Shown piece by piece: positions 7,633 to 9,581 of a stretch of 9,581 bases of DNA. The DNA comes from Deltaproteobacteria bacterium. Its GTDB lineage: Bacteria; Desulfobacterota; Desulfovibrionia; Desulfovibrionales; Desulfovibrionaceae. The position numbers and the translations under genes are program-made. A model generated the notes under the pieces. The model was not told the DNA's origin, made no database searches, and saw only the letters and a program-made list of their open reading frames with translations. The stretch is from the NCBI GenBank assembly GCA_025350085.1, contig JANXYI010000099.1, positions 1 to 9,581 on the forward strand, given 5' to 3'. The stretch's first letter is position 1. Every line of letters begins with the position of its first letter.

Positions 7633-7728
7633 CTTCAATAATCCAGACACGTCCAGCACAGTCTAAAAATCAAGCAATATCAGCACAATCATCCCGGATT
7701 AGCGTCTAGGGCGGTCTCCTTACGTCCA

Positions 7729-7756
7729 TTGACATCCCCCAATTTGTTGGTATCAC
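7729..7756 (+). promoter_or_regulatory. candidate integrase promoter overlapped by an octamer repeat
   Basis: TTGACA (7729-7734) is a perfect -35 element. Sixteen bases later TATCAC (7751-7756) is a four-of-six -10 match, and it lies inside the first GGTATCAC octamer. The other octamers would fall in the 5' leader. This suggests control by whatever binds the octamers, plausibly the integrase itself. Confidence 0.4.
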
Positions 7757-7805
7757 CATTGGTATCACAGGCTGGTGATACCACCTCAGACCGGGAAGTG
7801 ATACC
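7749..7805 (+). repeat. cluster of four GGTATCAC octamers, two direct and two inverted
   Basis: GGTATCAC occurs at 7749-7756 and 7761-7768. Its reverse complement GTGATACC occurs at 7775-7782 and 7798-7805, one base before the integrase ATG. Flanks extend the match towards TTGGTATCACC. Start-to-start spacings are 12, 14 and 23 bases. The position between attL and the integrase gene fits arm-type recombinase binding sites and/or an operator. Confidence 0.85.
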
Positions 7806-7806
7806 A

Positions 7807-9030
7807 ATGAAGCTGACCGATGCCGCCGTTAAGAACGCCGCCCCCAGAGAAAAGCAGTACACCCTTTACGACAGCGAGGGCCTGTTCCTCCTGATACTGC
7901 CCAATGGCTCCAAGCTCTGGCGCTGGAAGTACCTTATCGGCCCCAAGCGCTATAAGCGCCTCTCCGTGGGAACATACCCGAAGGTATCACTCAAAGCTGC
8001 CCGTGCCGAGCGTGACAGGCTTCAAGCCGATCGCGTGAAGGGCATTGACCCCTCCGCCGCCAAGCAAGCCTTGAAAGCCGTCGAGCGCGCCCAAGGCGAA
8101 ACCTTCCAGGCGATAACCGAGGAGTGGTTCAAGGAATTCCGGCACACCTGGACGGCAAGCACGGCGGAGACGATCATTTCCCGCTTGCGCATGGACGTGT
8201 TCCCCTACCTTGGTGACAAGCCCATACGAGAGATCACCCCGCCCGAACTCCTGGCAGTCATTCGCCGCATTGCCGCTCGTGGGGCAGTGGAAACCGCTCG
8301 CAGGAACTTGCAGAAGTGCGGGCAGATATTCCGCTACGCGGTTGCCAATGGCATGGCGGAACGCGATGTGACGGCAGACCTACGCGGGGCAATCGCTCCA
8401 CCAGCCAAGCGCCACTTTGCCAGCATCCACGAACCGAAAGAGATCGGGGAACTTCTGCGGGCCATTGACGCCTACAGGGGCTCCCCTGTGACACGTTGCG
8501 CCCTCAGGCTGGCTCCACTCACCTTTGTACGCCCCGGTGAACTCCGCCATGCGGAATGGACAGAAATCGACATGGAGGCCGGGGAGTGGCGCATCCCTGC
8601 CGAGCGCATGAAGATGCGGGAGAAGCACATTGTGCCGCTCTCTCAGCAAGCCTTGGACGTGCTCCGTGAACTGCATCCGCTCACAGGTAGAGGCCGCTAC
8701 GTGTTCCCAGGTGGGCGCTCTGCCTCCCGGCCCATGAGTGAAAACGCGGTTCTCGCCGCTCTGCGCCGCATGGGATACGAGAGAGGGGAAATGACGGGCC
8801 ACGGCTTCCGCTCAATGGCGAGCACCATCCTTCACGAACAGGGCTGGCCCTCTGATGTGGTGGAGCGGCAGCTTGCCCACGGAGAGCGGAACAAGGTCAA
8901 GGCCAGCTACAACTTCGCTCAACACCTGCCAGAGCGCCGGAAGATGATGGACGCCTGGGCAAACTACCTGGACTCGCTCCGTGAAGGCGGCAAGGTGGTG
9001 CCCCTGTTCAAAGCGGTTGGGGACAAGTAG
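7807..9030 (+). CDS. P4-type tyrosine recombinase/integrase
   Basis: The 407-residue product is complete. Its start MKLTDAAVKNAAP is typical of the N-terminal arm-binding domain (DUF4102/Int_N) of P4-type integrases; this domain spans about 1-85. A SAM-like core-binding domain follows (about 97-195), then the catalytic domain (about 205-385). Catalytic residues are R242 (FVRPGELR), K269 (RMKMRE), H332 and R335 (GHGFR), H358 (LAHGE), and nucleophile Y368 (KASYNFA). It would excise or integrate the element at the tRNA-Ser 3' end. ATG at 7807 is preferred: GGGAAG lies eight bases upstream and family homology begins there. An upstream TTG at 7729 in the same frame would add 26 unrelated residues across the promoter repeats. 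GC content and codon use are visibly less GC-extreme than in the genes to the left, consistent with transfer. Confidence 0.95.
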   Translation: MKLTDAAVKNAAPREKQYTLYDSEGLFLLILPNGSKLWRWKYLIGPKRYKRLSVGTYPKVSLKAARAERDRLQADRVKGIDPSAAKQALKAVERAQGETFQAITEEWFKEFRHTWTASTAETIISRLRMDVFPYLGDKPIREITPPELLAVIRRIAARGAVETARRNLQKCGQIFRYAVANGMAERDVTADLRGAIAPPAKRHFASIHEPKEIGELLRAIDAYRGSPVTRCALRLAPLTFVRPGELRHAEWTEIDMEAGEWRIPAERMKMREKHIVPLSQQALDVLRELHPLTGRGRYVFPGGRSASRPMSENAVLAALRRMGYERGEMTGHGFRSMASTILHEQGWPSDVVERQLAHGERNKVKASYNFAQHLPERRKMMDAWANYLDSLREGGKVVPLFKAVGDK

Positions 9031-9037
9031 GCTCTCA

Positions 9038-9086
9038 GCGCCGTGGGCAAACCGGACGCACCCAACCACGGGCGCACTTTTGATTT
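9038..9086 (+). terminator. candidate terminator after the integrase gene
   Basis: GCGCCGTGG (9038-9046) pairs with CCACGGGCGC (9066-9075), giving nine pairs with one bulged G. The loop is 19 bases. ACTTTTGATTT follows the stem. It begins eight bases after the integrase stop. The bulge, large loop and broken T-run make it weaker than the DedA/MCP terminator. Confidence 0.5.
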
Positions 9087-9114
9087 ATCCCCTTTCGGGC
9101 TCCACCCGCCGCGT

Positions 9115-9158
9115 AAACCCCGGATCGAAATTTTGGGGTCGTGATTGTACGGGGGTTT
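9115..9158. repeat. inverted repeat with competing inner pairing
   Basis: AAACCCC (9115-9121) pairs with GGGGTTT (9152-9158). The same left arm, as ACCCC (9117-9121), can instead pair with GGGGT (9135-9139). The enclosed CGAAATTTTG stretch is AT-rich. I see no T-run making it a terminator. It could be an operator or RNA structure of the element; no function is assigned. Confidence 0.45.
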
Positions 9159-9292
9159 CCCGACGTTGACGCGCGCCAATTCCCCCCCTATGCCCCCTCC
9201 CGCCGATTCCAGCCCGGTACCCTCCGGAAACGTTCAATTCCTGCGCTCTGACGGCGTGAACGCCCAAGGGTGACACCGGCACATCTCCCCAC

Positions 9293-9313
9293 GCTTAGGA
9301 TGCGTCCTAGAGC
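9293..9313. repeat. small hairpin in the non-coding region after the integrase
   Basis: TAGGA (9296-9300) and TCCTA (9305-9309) pair around a TGCG loop. GCT/AGC extend the stem past a one-base bulge. There is no following T-run. It may be an operator-like or RNA structure, or chance. Confidence 0.35.
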
Positions 9314-9354
9314 CACGAATAGGGCGCTGGGCCGGGTTGTCCTGCGCTCCGTAA

Positions 9355-9525
9355 ATGATGATGCGACCAACACGGCATTACTTGTCTAGAGGGCAAGAAC
9401 GATTCCTGTTATGGGCACAAACGAAACCAGTAGAAGAAGCCCTTGGTCCCTTCCTAGCTGCCACAATGTCACAAACTGGTACAGTAGGAGGAAGAGACGC
9501 CGGGTACTCAGTCGTCCCGGCATAG
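9355..9525 (+). CDS. doubtful small hypothetical protein (56 residues)
   Basis: An open frame of 56 codons starts with three ATG codons directly after an in-frame TAA (9352-9354) and ends with TAG at 9523-9525. The middle, ERFLLWAQTKPVEEALGPFL (16-35), looks like an amphipathic helical segment with ordinary amino-acid composition. I recognise no family, and there is no convincing ribosome binding site before it. Codon use is mixed and unlike the high-GC host genes. The end of the frame overlaps the inverted repeats at 9499-9533. It could be a small accessory protein of the element, or a chance frame. Confidence 0.22.
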   Translation: MMMRPTRHYLSRGQERFLLWAQTKPVEEALGPFLAATMSQTGTVGGRDAGYSVVPA

Positions 9526-9533
9526 CAGTACCC
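9499..9533. repeat. two overlapping, mutually exclusive inverted repeats
   Basis: GCCGGG (9499-9504) can pair with CCCGGC (9516-9521). Alternatively GGGTACT (9502-9508) can pair with AGTACCC (9527-9533). The arms share bases, so only one hairpin can form at a time. A third pair, CGACAC (9541-9546) with GTGTCG (9572-9577), follows. This may be a regulatory RNA leader or protein-binding region before element genes beyond the window. Confidence 0.4.
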
Positions 9534-9581
9534 CCCACACCGACACTCAGAAGTCCCCACTCGCCTGTCGGGTGTCGAGCA

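Larger units (their letters stand above)
9087..9581. other. mostly non-coding stretch after the integrase
   Basis: No convincing gene is visible between the post-integrase terminator and the window end. Open frames on both strands are short, lack ribosome binding sites, and have compositions (many Arg, Gly, Cys) typical of chance. The stretch contains the inverted repeats listed separately and one doubtful 56-codon frame. It looks like the spacer between the integrase module and the unseen cargo of the element. Confidence 0.5.

Noticed and set aside
7273..7659. N-terminal extension of the chemoreceptor by 129 codons
   Set aside because: It would read through the tRNA gene and the sigma-28-like promoter, while ATG 7272 has AAGGAG six bases upstream and is followed directly by the membrane helices.
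9193..9204. CCCCCTCC-CGCC resembling the tRNA-Ser 3' end, considered as attR
   Set aside because: It carries an extra C, lacks the preceding T-arm bases, and would give an element holding only an integrase; more likely a chance C-rich match.
9378..9560. 60-codon open frame on the minus strand near the window end
   Set aside because: It has no ribosome binding site, an unlikely Cys/Arg/Pro-rich composition, no recognised motif, and lies opposite a somewhat more protein-like frame.
1..9581. CRISPR array, insertion sequence or retron
   Set aside because: No regularly spaced repeat array, transposase gene, terminal inverted repeat pair or reverse transcriptase motif was seen.

Overview
The window looks like a high-GC chromosome segment from an anaerobic Desulfovibrio-type (Desulfovibrionota) bacterium, interrupted at its right end by the start of an integrated element. 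The lineage guess is an inference. It rests on high-GC codon use, a GH57/DUF3536 glycoside hydrolase, and a chemoreceptor carrying a C-terminal H-NOX haem domain of the kind found in anaerobes; no rRNA or other marker gene is present.

Left part (1-5160, host genes). The last codons of an ABC-2 type transporter ATPase overlap (ATGA) a complete ABC-2 permease. The permease meets, tail to tail, a secreted FecR-domain protein on the minus strand, and their two stop codons share one CTAG palindrome. The FecR-domain gene is divergent from a 764-residue GH57/DUF3536 hydrolase on the plus strand. A DedA-family membrane protein follows on the same strand and ends at a strong hairpin that can act as a terminator in both directions.

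Middle part (5176-7630). A 698-residue methyl-accepting chemotaxis protein lies on the minus strand: two membrane helices, a PAS domain, the MCP signalling hairpin, and a C-terminal H-NOX domain. The H-NOX domain keeps the proximal histidine, the YxSxR motif and a tyrosine at the position that stabilises bound O2 in the Thermoanaerobacter (Tt) H-NOX. A good FliA (sigma-28) type promoter lies upstream. A tRNA-Ser(UGA) gene follows on the plus strand. Its 3' half is odd: the T-stem has two G-G mismatches and the last base of CCA is changed.

Right part (7631-9581, accessory). Sequence composition drops in GC just after the tRNA. A cluster of four GGTATCAC octamers (two direct, two inverted) precedes and abuts a complete P4-type tyrosine recombinase gene. 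This is the classic layout of an element inserted at a tRNA 3' end, with the left attachment site inside the tRNA. The integrase is followed by a candidate terminator and about 500 bases of mostly non-coding sequence rich in small inverted repeats, with one doubtful 56-codon frame. The element's cargo and its right end lie beyond the window, so its function cannot be read here.

The most interesting points are the predicted O2/NO-sensing chemoreceptor with its own flagellar-type promoter, the defective-looking tRNA at the element junction, and the octamer cluster at the integrase promoter.
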